A DNA stretch of 5,947 nucleotides from Verrucomicrobiota bacterium (GTDB lineage Bacteria; Verrucomicrobiota; Verrucomicrobiia; Opitutales; UBA2995). The translations under genes were made by a program, and so were the position numbers. The stretch is from NCBI GenBank assembly GCA_027297085.1, contig JAPUIL010000426.1, positions 1 through 5,947 of the forward strand, read 5' to 3'. Numbering within the stretch: position 1 is the first letter of the stretch; each line of letters starts with the position of its first letter. Shown here in pieces: positions 1 to 5,947 of this stretch. Below the pieces are notes generated by a model. The model searched no databases. It saw only the letters and a program-made list of their open reading frames with translations, and had not been told where the DNA came from.

Positions 1-96
1 ACAGTAAGAATAGCCGGAACCAGAGCCCATGCCGGAACCCCGAGCCAGGGGAGGGCAACAAGAACGGTAAGAAAAAGAAATAGCCGCCCTACCCAC
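1..96. other. Window-edge fragment downstream of menB, coding strand unresolved
   Basis: This stretch is open in a frame on each strand and I cannot decide between them. On the + strand one frame ends at a TAG at 82-84 after a charged tail (PEPGEGNKNGKKKK), which would be the C-terminus of a gene converging on menB. On the minus strand a frame reads a hydrophobic, membrane-like stretch (GRLFLFLTVLVALPWLGV) that runs off the window edge. Its only usual start codon is a TTG at 141-143 inside menB, with no Shine-Dalgarno. The Lys-rich and the Leu/Phe-rich readings are antisense images of the same AAG/AAA run, so at most one is real. A downstream men gene such as menA would be expected on the minus strand from gene order elsewhere, but the visible residues do not match the usual MenA N-terminus. 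I see no convincing terminator. Confidence 0.3.
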
Positions 97-924
97 TCAG
101 GGTAACCAGGGGAATTTTTTAAAAGCAGGTTTTCTTTTCTCAACGAAGGCCTGCTTTCCTTCCGTACCTTCTTCGGTCATGTAGTATAACAAGGTTGCAT
201 TACCGGCCAACTCCTGGATACCGGCTTGTCCATCGAGATCAGCATTAAAGGCAGATTTTAAGCAACGGATTGCCAAGGGACTTTTATTAAGAATTTCCGA
301 AGCCCATTGAACGCCTTCGGCTTCCAGCTCTTCTACGGGTACGACCTTGTTCACCAAACCCATATCCGATGCTTCCTGGGCACTGTATTGCCGGCACAGG
401 TACCATATTTCGCGAGCCTTTTTCTGTCCAACAATGCTCGCCAAGTAACTCGAACCGAAGCCACCGTCAAAACTTCCAACTTTTGGACCTGTCTGACCAA
501 AAATGGCGTTGTCCGCTGCAATCGTCAGGTCACAAATCACATGGAGTACATGTCCACCGCCTATGGCATAACCTGCAACCAGGGCAATCACCACCTTGGG
601 AATCGAACGAATGAGCCGTTGCAAATCCAGCACATTCAACCGCGGTACCCCAGCCTTGTCGATGTAACCGGCTTTTCCGCGAATCTTCTGGTCTCCACCG
701 GAGCAGAAAGCGTACTTGCCATCAGTGTGAGGACCTGCACCCGTCAACAAGACCACCCCCACTTTGGGGTCTTCCCTTGCGTCGGAAAAGGCATCGTACA
801 TCTCAAAGACGGTAGTCGGAGTAAACGCATTGCGCCGGTGCGGTCGATTGATAGTAACCTTGGCGATGCCTTCAGCTTTTTCGTAGATAATTTCTTCGTA
901 ATCTTTTACACGGTTCCAGTTCAT
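97..924 (-). CDS. menB: 1,4-dihydroxy-2-naphthoyl-CoA synthase MenB
   Basis: This cytosolic crotonase-fold enzyme of menaquinone biosynthesis closes the second ring of o-succinylbenzoyl-CoA to give 1,4-dihydroxy-2-naphthoyl-CoA. The 275-residue protein shows [18 protein letters not shown] (19-36), the CSGGDQ loop (74-79), the oxyanion-hole AGYAIGGGH (117-125) and [19 protein letters not shown] (144-162). It aligns with E. coli MenB at a constant offset of 10, so Y87, D153 and Y248 match the reported catalytic Y97, D163 and Y258. Q144, G146 and W174 match the bicarbonate-site residues of the type I, bicarbonate-dependent class; type II enzymes have Asp at the G146 position. The ATG at 922-924 is chosen because [15 protein letters not shown] matches the usual MenB N-terminus. 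An ATG at 934-936 would add four residues, and a TTG at 985-987 would translate the upstream repeat and is unlikely. No start has a clear Shine-Dalgarno. It is the last cluster gene visible, 150 bp after menD. Confidence 0.97.
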   Translation of the reverse strand: MNWNRVKDYEEIIYEKAEGIAKVTINRPHRRNAFTPTTVFEMYDAFSDAREDPKVGVVLLTGAGPHTDGKYAFCSGGDQKIRGKAGYIDKAGVPRLNVLDLQRLIRSIPKVVIALVAGYAIGGGHVLHVICDLTIAADNAIFGQTGPKVGSFDGGFGSSYLASIVGQKKAREIWYLCRQYSAQEASDMGLVNKVVPVEELEAEGVQWASEILNKSPLAIRCLKSAFNADLDGQAGIQELAGNATLLYYMTEEGTEGKQAFVEKRKPAFKKFPWLP

Positions 925-941
925 GATGATAAACATTTTTA

Positions 942-1064
942 AACTACGAAAGACGCGTTCACGCAGCGAAGCAAGAAGGCCTGCCAATTACGCAAAAAAA
1001 CATGTCAGTTAACCAAGAACTTGAGAGCTTTCATTTTTCGCGGTTTTTCGCGCATTTCGTAGTT
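942..1064. repeat. Inverted-repeat-bounded intergenic element between menD and menB
   Basis: The arm AACTACGAAAGACGCG (942-957) pairs with CGCGCATTTCGTAGTT (1049-1064). This gives 10 perfect outer pairs, two mismatches, then 4 more pairs, enclosing about 91 bp. At the right end a 10-bp unit repeats as TTTTTCGCGG (1034-1043), TTTTTCGCGC (1044-1053) and a degenerate ATTTCGTAGT (1054-1063). No open frame of note lies inside and no flanking target duplication is evident. In the menB transcript the arms could form a long-range stem ending 5 nt before the ATG at 936. The structure resembles a small non-autonomous or REP-like intergenic repeat. No poly-U run follows the 3' arm, so it is not a standard intrinsic terminator. 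Confidence 0.6.
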
Positions 1065-1074
1065 GATAATATTT

Positions 1075-2796
1075 CTATAGCAGTGATTGACTGATTTCTT
1101 TAAATATTTTTCGTCTGTATTCAGAATCCCGATGCCGGTCCGTTTCAACTTCAATTACCCGGATACCCGATTTAGGTAAGGTACTGACCATGCCGGGTAA
1201 ATCATCCAAGCGATCAAGTTTAACATAGTCGCAACCGGTACTTTCTACCAGTGGTTTTAAGTCTACATCTTGAGGGGTGGCAAAGAACTCTTCAAATGGT
1301 GGCTCAAATTGGGAAACCGGCAAGTGGTTAAAAATACCCCCACCACGATTATTGATCAGAATAATGGTGAGATGTCCTTTGAATTTTTGACGAATCAACA
1401 ATCCATTCGAATCATGCAAGAAAGCCAGATCGCCAGTCAGAAGAATGGACGGCTGATTTTCGAAGGCAACTCCCAGTGCAGTAGATAAAGTGCCGTCTAT
1501 ACCATTTGCACCACGGGATGCATACATTTGAAATTCATTACCATTGCTTGGCCAGAAGTATTCCACATCCCGTATAGGCATGCTGCTGGCTACAAATACA
1601 GGTGTTCCCGTTGGCAAATATTGTGGCAGTTTCCACGCTATACTTCCTTCGAAGGATTGTGCATCCTCCGCATTAAATGCAGCAGTAAGAGCATCGATTG
1701 CTTTCAAATGGAATTGCGACCAGTTATCAACGTAATCTCGATCCGCTTGTTCAATAAATGAGAAACAAGAAGCCACATCCTCAACCGGCACGTCCAGCAC
1801 CTGCACAACGGTACCGGTCGGATCAAGATTCTTACCGGTCCGGTTAACATGATACATCTCACCAGCCGATTCCGTTAACCATTTTCGAAGCTCTTTGCTT
1901 GTAGGTAGAGGACCCAGAGCAATTACATATTCTGGTCGCAAAGTTTCCCGTAAATTTGAATTGCGAAGCAACAAATCGTAAGTCGTTACCAAACTCTTTT
2001 GGAGATGCGCGTAGTTCCTTACAGGCGAAAGCCCATCAGCCAAAACTGGCCAATCTGATTCTTGGCTGAGTTGTGAGACATGCGCGCAATAAGATTCAGG
2101 ATCCTCCGGCATTTCCGTTCCACAAATTATGATTCCTTTTCGACGGGAAATAGAAATGGGATCACTCGCCTTCTTTTCCACATTTTGAGGAGCAAGGACG
2201 TTGCTAAAAAAACTTTCACCCAGTTCTGGTACAGCATCGGTAGAACCGTCTTCAATGGGCGATAATGGATCACGGAAAGGACAGTTCAAATGGACAGGTC
2301 CTGACAAAGCTTGCTTATAGGCAGCGACAATCTTGTGTTTTAAATTTTCCAAATCTCCCGGAGCATTATTGGGTAACTCCATCTCTTCTTGGAATACCGG
2401 ATAGTTACCGTAGAGCCTGATCTGATCAATAGTTTGCCCCGCCCCACAATCCCTCAGCTCCGGCGGCCGATCGCCCGTTAATACCAGCAAAGGCACTCTT
2501 GATTCAGACGCCTCTATGACAGCTGGAAAATAATTGGCGGCGGCAGTCCCCGAAGTGCATACTAGTGCAACTGGTTTGTGGTTTTGCTTAGCCAATCCCA
2601 AGGCAAAAAATCCAGCCGATCGTTCATCGAGAACCGGTATGGCTTCAATGTTGCCATGCGCCGCAAACGCAACCGTCAAGGGAGCGGAACGGGAACCAGG
2701 AGAAACGACTACATGCCGCAAACCACATCGATATAAGCATTCCACCAAAACAGAGGACCACAGTGAATTTGTATTCGCTCGATTGATACTTTGCAT
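1075..2796 (-). CDS. menD: SEPHCHC synthase MenD (2-succinyl-5-enolpyruvyl-6-hydroxy-3-cyclohexene-1-carboxylate synthase)
   Basis: This ThDP- and Mg-dependent cytosolic enzyme decarboxylates 2-oxoglutarate and adds the resulting succinic semialdehyde-ThDP unit to isochorismate, the first committed step of classical menaquinone synthesis. The 573-residue protein has the usual MenD length and three-domain order. The N-terminal Pyr domain carries VVSPGSRSAPLT (30-41), the ThDP-activating glutamate in LDERSAGFFALG (56-67, E58), TSGTAAANYFPAVIEA (81-96) and LTGDRPPELRDCGAGQTIDQ (106-125). A variable central domain follows. The C-terminal PP domain has SSMPIRD (404-410), SRGANGIDG (427-435), the diphosphate/Mg motif GDLAFLHD (455-462) and NNRGGGIFNHLP (482-493). 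The ATG at 2794-2796 is preferred because MQSINRANTNSLW matches family N-termini and a weak GGA lies 9 nt upstream. A TTG at 2803-2805 would add three residues. It follows menF by 50 bp and uses the MenF product. Confidence 0.97.
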   Translation of the reverse strand: MQSINRANTNSLWSSVLVECLYRCGLRHVVVSPGSRSAPLTVAFAAHGNIEAIPVLDERSAGFFALGLAKQNHKPVALVCTSGTAAANYFPAVIEASESRVPLLVLTGDRPPELRDCGAGQTIDQIRLYGNYPVFQEEMELPNNAPGDLENLKHKIVAAYKQALSGPVHLNCPFRDPLSPIEDGSTDAVPELGESFFSNVLAPQNVEKKASDPISISRRKGIIICGTEMPEDPESYCAHVSQLSQESDWPVLADGLSPVRNYAHLQKSLVTTYDLLLRNSNLRETLRPEYVIALGPLPTSKELRKWLTESAGEMYHVNRTGKNLDPTGTVVQVLDVPVEDVASCFSFIEQADRDYVDNWSQFHLKAIDALTAAFNAEDAQSFEGSIAWKLPQYLPTGTPVFVASSMPIRDVEYFWPSNGNEFQMYASRGANGIDGTLSTALGVAFENQPSILLTGDLAFLHDSNGLLIRQKFKGHLTIILINNRGGGIFNHLPVSQFEPPFEEFFATPQDVDLKPLVESTGCDYVKLDRLDDLPGMVSTLPKSGIRVIEVETDRHRDSEYRRKIFKEISQSLL

Positions 2797-2855
2797 ACGG
2801 GTCAATCCATTACATGTCGAACGCCTACATAAACATTAGCATGCGGTCAATCCAT
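2793..2855. repeat. Imperfect direct repeat spanning the menF/menD junction
   Basis: The + strand sequence GCATACGGGTCAATCCAT (2793-2810) recurs as GCATGCGGTCAATCCAT (2839-2855). They share an exact 11-bp core, GGTCAATCCAT, at a 45-bp offset. Read on the coding strand, the first copy holds the menD leader and its ATG. The second holds the last menF codons (ATG GAT TGA) followed by an ATG in the equivalent position. Similarity does not extend past these boundaries. Confidence 0.6.
2825..2842 (-). other. Possible five-codon mini-ORF in the menF-menD gap
   Basis: Two bases beyond the CC that follows the menF TGA, an ATG opens a frame MLMFM and stops at TAG (2825-2827), about 28 nt before the menD ATG. 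Its start sits in the same GGATTGACC(C)G(T/C)ATGC context as the menD start. It may only be a relic of a duplicated initiation site, but it could allow ribosomes leaving menF to terminate and reinitiate. No evidence of expression is visible. Confidence 0.2.
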
Positions 2856-4274
2856 GACCTCTCGCATGGCGTTAAACTTTAAATCTGTTTCAAGTTTTTC
2901 GTCTTCAGGCACAGAACCCCTCACGATTCCAGCACCTGAAAAAAGCCTTAACTTATTCTTTTTAAGGATACCCGACCTGATGCCTACCACAAACTCTCCA
3001 TCGCCCCGGGCATCGAACCAGCCTATAGGACCGGCATAAGGTCCACGTACAAACGATTCATATTCAGATATTTTGCTACAGGCTTTTTCTCGAGGAGTAC
3101 CTCCCACCGCGGGGGTCGGATGCAAATTCTGAATGATATCCAAAATGTGTACGTCTGTAGGTAGCGAAGCTTCGATCGGCGTGAAAAGGTGCTGCACATT
3201 GGGCAGTTTTAGGAGTCGAGGTCGACTGGCTACTTCCGGCTCGAGATTCAATTCTTTTAGCCGGTTGACGATTGACGACACCACCCATTGGTGTTCCCGG
3301 GCATCTTTATCGTTATTGAGCAATGCCGCCCCAAAAGATGCATCGTCGCCAGCTGAACTTCCTCGTCCGGTCGAACCGGCAATAGCATCGGCCCTCAAGC
3401 GACCATCTTTGACTCGAATCAACAACTCGGGTGTCGCACCCAGGAAAGTCCCTTCAGTACCGGCAGAATAGGAGAACGTATAACAACTGGGAAAACGGTT
3501 TCTAAGCCGGTCGAGAAAGTCTAGAGGATTGAGCTTTGCATCCGCCTCGAAGTCGATGGCTCGCGCCAATACAACTTTTTCAAACTCACTTTGCTCAATG
3601 GCTCGATTTGCTTCAGCAACTGCTTGTTCAAAAGCTTTAACACCACCCGCTTCTTTTTCAGCTCCCCACTGAACCCGAGCCACCGATACATCGGATTCAT
3701 CTTTTTGGTAAGGAAAGGAAGAAAACCGCTGATGTGCTCCCAAAATTCGTTTTGCAATCAATTCGACTGGCGTATCCGCTTCCACGATACAATTGGCAAT
3801 AGCCAAACTATATTGGTCTTTTTTGCTAACCTGCCAGATCGGAACGAACGCTTGGGCGGGGGGAAAACCAGACACGTCTTGCTCATCATCAAAAAAATTA
3901 AACGCACAGAAAAAATGGATGCCGCAATAGGGGTATTCGGTATTGCCGGTATATATGGTCTGCTCCAGCAACTGACCGGCCCAGCCTTTTATTTTCTGAA
4001 ACCGCTTAGGACCGGAAGCAGTCTTTTGATAAACGTTCTCTATGGCGGCTACCGATTCATCCAATCCGGGATTTTCTAAGAAAAAGTGCTGGTTGGCTGG
4101 TTCGTACACAGCCTCGAGAACCGCCAGCGGGTCGATGTGAAAAACATCGAGGGAAATATTTACCAACTGAGGTTGGCCCAGTTCAGCAGCCCGTTTCCTG
4201 CAATCCGCTAAAAATGCCACCAGACCCGCAGGACTTTCCTGTCCGCCATAATTACTGATGGGAAAATGCTGCAT
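2847..4274 (-). CDS. menF: Isochorismate synthase MenF
   Basis: This Mg-dependent cytosolic enzyme of the chorismate-utilising family converts chorismate to isochorismate for the MenD encoded next. It has 475 residues, close to Bacillus MenF and longer than the E. coli enzyme. The first 210 or so residues are the variable N-terminal half. The chorismate-binding domain runs from about 213 to the end. It shows FEKVVLARAIDF (231-242) with the family's catalytic lysine (K233), FLGATPELLIR (277-287), DAIAGSTGRG (296-305) and LPNVQHLFTPIEA (357-369). LHPTPAVGGTPREKA (384-398), YAGPIGWFD (413-421) and FSGAGIVRGSVPEDEKLETDLKFNAM (445-470, which carries Mg-binding acidic residues) complete it. No glutamine amidotransferase domain is present and the neighbours are men genes, which favours MenF over anthranilate or aminodeoxychorismate synthase. 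An isochorismate synthase for siderophores is less likely in this context. It starts 9 bp after metG. Confidence 0.95.
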   Translation of the reverse strand: MQHFPISNYGGQESPAGLVAFLADCRKRAAELGQPQLVNISLDVFHIDPLAVLEAVYEPANQHFFLENPGLDESVAAIENVYQKTASGPKRFQKIKGWAGQLLEQTIYTGNTEYPYCGIHFFCAFNFFDDEQDVSGFPPAQAFVPIWQVSKKDQYSLAIANCIVEADTPVELIAKRILGAHQRFSSFPYQKDESDVSVARVQWGAEKEAGGVKAFEQAVAEANRAIEQSEFEKVVLARAIDFEADAKLNPLDFLDRLRNRFPSCYTFSYSAGTEGTFLGATPELLIRVKDGRLRADAIAGSTGRGSSAGDDASFGAALLNNDKDAREHQWVVSSIVNRLKELNLEPEVASRPRLLKLPNVQHLFTPIEASLPTDVHILDIIQNLHPTPAVGGTPREKACSKISEYESFVRGPYAGPIGWFDARGDGEFVVGIRSGILKKNKLRLFSGAGIVRGSVPEDEKLETDLKFNAMREVMD

Positions 4275-4281
4275 CGGGCAG

Positions 4282-4285
4282 TCCT
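4282..4285 (-). promoter_or_regulatory. menF ribosome binding site overlapping the metG stop
   Basis: On the coding strand the metG stop TAG runs directly into AGGA, which lies 7 nt upstream of the menF ATG (4272-4274). It is the clearest Shine-Dalgarno in the window, it fixes the menF start, and its overlap with the stop codon suggests translational coupling of menF to metG. Confidence 0.7.
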
Positions 4286-5813
4286 ATTTTTCCGGTCGTG
4301 GAAAAAGAATGGTTTTTTCCCCAACCGATTTCCCTTCCAGACGAAAGTCCCATACCAGGTTATCTGAAAACGTCTGAACCGGTTCAGATCCAAGAAGCCT
4401 CTGAATCTTGTCACTAGTACTTGGCATGACTGGCCCCAAAACGATGGATGCCAGACGGAGTCCTTCAGCGATAACCGCCAAGGATGTTTCAAGCAGTGCT
4501 CGATCGCCTGCTTCTTCCGACTTGGCCAGTTTCCAGGGTGCCCTCTGTTCCACATAGCGGTTTATGGATCGAATGAATTGAAAGGTCTCTTCCAATGCCT
4601 GATGGAACTGGAAGCCTTCAGCCAGATGGACAACCTTACCGGAAGTTTCAGCCCAAAGGGTTTTAAGATCTTTTTCCTCATCGTCTTCTATCGAAGCGGC
4701 AGGAATCACGCCGTCCGTATAACGGGTGACCATGTTTTGTAGACGGCTGACCAGATTACCCAGATCGTTGGCGAGCTCGCTGGTGTAACGGCGGAGGAAT
4801 TGCTCTTCTGAAAAATCACTGTCCTGCCCAACGTTCATCTCGCGGGTAACAAAATAGCGGAATGAATCCACGCCAAACTTATCGGCCAGATCCAGGGGAT
4901 TTACGGTGTTGCCCGTGGACTTGGACATCTTGGCCCCCGAACTGGTCCAAAATCCATGGACAAGCAGGTGTTTCGGCAAGGGGATGTCGCAAGCCTTCAA
5001 CATAATCGGCCAATAAATGCTGTGAGCCGGAACCATAATGTCTTTACCAATCACATGGTAGTCTGCCGGCCAGCGCGAGGTATCTCCTTCCATAAACCCA
5101 GATGCAGTCAAGTAATTGATGAGCGCGTCAAACCAGACATAGGTTACATAATCCTCGTCGAAAGGCAGCGAAATACCCCAAGCCAGTCGGGATTTTGGCC
5201 GGGAAATACAGAGGTCGTTCAAGGGCTCTTTTAAAAACTCCAATACCTGCTTCTGGCGGAACCGGGGGAAAATGAAATCTTCATTCTCTTGAAGGTAGCC
5301 GATCAACCAATCCTGATACTGACTTAGTTTAAAGTAATAATTCTCCTCTGAAATCTCCGACACTTCCCCGAAGATCTCAGGCCAGCTTCCATCTTCATTG
5401 CGATCTCTTTCCTGTAAAAACTGTTCCTGACGAGCGCTGTAGAAGCCGTTATATGGACCTTTGTAAATCTCCCCTTTGTCGAACAATGATTGCTGGAAAT
5501 CTCTTACAACCTGTTTATGCCGAGCCTCAGTAGTGCGGATATAATCATCGTTGGAGATATTCAGGTTCCGGCAGAGCGCCTGAAACTCTTCGGCCACGGA
5601 ATCACAAAACTCCTGAGGGGAGACTCCCTGTTTTTCAGCACTTTGCTGCACTTTCTGTCCGTGTTCGTCCAGACCTGTGAGAAAGTAAACGCTATCGCCC
5701 TTTGCTCGGCGAAACCGCGCCACGACGTCGGTCAACACTTTCTCATAGGCATGCCCCAGGTGAGGTGAGCCATTGGCGTAATCAATAGCTGTAGTAATAT
5801 AAAAAGACTTCAT
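4284..5813 (-). CDS. metG: Methionine--tRNA ligase (MetRS), short form without zinc cysteines
   Basis: This class I aminoacyl-tRNA synthetase charges initiator and elongator tRNA-Met with methionine in the cytosol. The 509-residue protein has the Rossmann start ITTAIDYANGSPHLGH with the HIGH-type HLGH at 18-21. The connective-peptide insertion spans about 116-220. The methionine/ATP pocket segments are YVWFDALINYLTASG (225-239) and VIGKDIMVPAHSIYWP (254-269), and KMSKS lies at 295-299. An alpha-helical anticodon-binding domain follows, with ELANDLGNLVSRLQNM (346-361) and RSINRYVEQRAPWKLAK (415-431). It ends without the C-terminal EMAP/Trbp111-like domain found in E. coli or Bacillus MetRS. 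The knuckle region (124-160, YSARQEQFLQERDRNEDG...) contains no cysteine, so it probably binds no zinc there. The ATG at 5811-5813 matches the family start and has no evident Shine-Dalgarno. It is the first gene of the cluster. Confidence 0.97.
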   Translation of the reverse strand: MKSFYITTAIDYANGSPHLGHAYEKVLTDVVARFRRAKGDSVYFLTGLDEHGQKVQQSAEKQGVSPQEFCDSVAEEFQALCRNLNISNDDYIRTTEARHKQVVRDFQQSLFDKGEIYKGPYNGFYSARQEQFLQERDRNEDGSWPEIFGEVSEISEENYYFKLSQYQDWLIGYLQENEDFIFPRFRQKQVLEFLKEPLNDLCISRPKSRLAWGISLPFDEDYVTYVWFDALINYLTASGFMEGDTSRWPADYHVIGKDIMVPAHSIYWPIMLKACDIPLPKHLLVHGFWTSSGAKMSKSTGNTVNPLDLADKFGVDSFRYFVTREMNVGQDSDFSEEQFLRRYTSELANDLGNLVSRLQNMVTRYTDGVIPAASIEDDEEKDLKTLWAETSGKVVHLAEGFQFHQALEETFQFIRSINRYVEQRAPWKLAKSEEAGDRALLETSLAVIAEGLRLASIVLGPVMPSTSDKIQRLLGSEPVQTFSDNLVWDFRLEGKSVGEKTILFPRPEK

Positions 5814-5897
5814 AAATGCAGGAAAAAGAGCACCAGATTAGGAGTCATTTCAGGAAAGGAAACTGAAAAAAGGATCTTTTAAAGGGTATAGATTCAA
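5814..5897. promoter_or_regulatory. Short A/T-rich region between metG and a probable divergent gene
   Basis: These 84 bp separate the metG start from the + strand ATG at 5898 and should hold the promoter of the metG-men cluster. For the + strand gene, TATAGA (5887-5892) with CTGAAA (5863-5868) at 18-bp spacing is a weak sigma70-like pair. It would place the transcription start at or very near the ATG, implying a leaderless message. No comparably good pair is evident for metG, and no clear operator or riboswitch is seen. Confidence 0.3.
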
Positions 5898-5947
5898 ATG
5901 ACCAATACGCCCAAACCAACCTGGACGGTCAACCGGGTCTCCAATGT
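5898..5947 (+). CDS. N-terminal fragment of a divergent gene, function unknown
   Basis: An ATG at 5898-5900 opens MTNTPKPTWTVNRVSN and runs off the right edge. An in-frame TAG at 5889-5891 makes this the first possible start. AAAGGG at 5881-5886 is a possible but distant (11 nt) ribosome binding site. The residues look like an ordinary soluble N-terminus, but 16 residues are too few to name a family. The opposite strand is also open here, ending at a TGA (5898-5896 region) with a hydrophobic VGLGVLVI tail. The alternative of a gene upstream of and co-directional with metG therefore cannot be excluded. Confidence 0.35.
   Translation, partial: MTNTPKPTWTVNRVSN

Noticed and set aside
85..122. 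Possible terminator (CCCT/AGGG arms followed by a T run) after the left-edge + strand frame
   Set aside because: The stem is only 4 bp with an 8-nt loop and is separated from the T run by more than 10 bases, too weak to call.
307..942. A 211-codon open frame on the + strand opposite menB
   Set aside because: It is antisense to a highly conserved menB, shows no recognisable motif, and its composition is that expected of a shadow frame.
925..987. N-terminal extension of MenB from a TTG at 985-987
   Set aside because: The extra residues are a translation of the inverted-repeat element and have no counterpart in MenB proteins. The conserved N-terminus starts at the ATG at 924 (or 936).
3591..4079. 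A 162-codon + strand frame and other frames opposite menF
   Set aside because: They overlap the full-length, motif-complete menF and have no family features of their own.
4208..4555. A 115-codon minus-strand frame across the metG/menF boundary
   Set aside because: It is out of frame with both genes, which are intact through the junction, so it is neither a separate gene nor a sign of a frameshift.
1..5947. CRISPR array, tRNA/rRNA genes, transposase or toxin-antitoxin genes
   Set aside because: No regularly spaced repeats, RNA-gene-like segments or matching protein motifs were seen. Nearly all of the window is accounted for by four housekeeping genes.

Overview
The window holds most of one minus-strand gene cluster, read from right to left: metG (methionyl-tRNA synthetase), menF (isochorismate synthase), menD (SEPHCHC synthase) and menB (1,4-dihydroxy-2-naphthoyl-CoA synthase). 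All four are full length and intact. The three men genes supply the first two steps and the ring-closing step of the classical o-succinylbenzoate route from chorismate to menaquinone. The cluster may therefore belong to a bacterium that makes menaquinone for respiration, with menH, menC, menE, menA and menG encoded elsewhere or just beyond the left edge.

Organism (inference): a Gram-negative-type bacterium of roughly middling GC content. Three features point in this direction. The MetRS is short (509 aa), has no C-terminal tRNA-binding/dimerisation domain, and has no cysteines in its connective-peptide knuckle. The men order F-D-B has no menH between D and B. A TTTCG-rich repeat element sits in one gap. 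Together these suggest the Verrucomicrobiota (Opitutae-like) or a relative in the PVC group, but this is a pattern-based impression and not a database result.

Layout. 1-96: an edge fragment that could code on either strand and is unresolved. 97-924: menB. 925-1074: a 150-bp gap filled by an element of about 123 bp bounded by 16-bp imperfect inverted repeats, with a 10-bp TTTTTCGCG tandem at one end. 1075-2796: menD. 2797-2846: a 50-bp gap carrying an imperfect direct repeat of the menF-stop/menD-start junction. 2847-4274: menF. 4275-4283: a 9-bp gap, with the menF Shine-Dalgarno overlapping the metG stop codon. 4284-5813: metG. 5814-5897: a short region between metG and a probable divergent gene on the + strand, of which only the first 16 codons are present.

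How it works together: MenF isomerises chorismate to isochorismate, and MenD adds succinic semialdehyde-ThDP (from 2-oxoglutarate) to give SEPHCHC. After MenH, MenC and MenE steps not encoded here, MenB closes the naphthoate ring. Transcription probably starts upstream of metG and runs through to menB, with tight coupling at metG-menF and looser spacing further down. Nothing here looks like a new defence or mobile system. The unusual material is confined to the two short intergenic repeats and the zinc-less MetRS.
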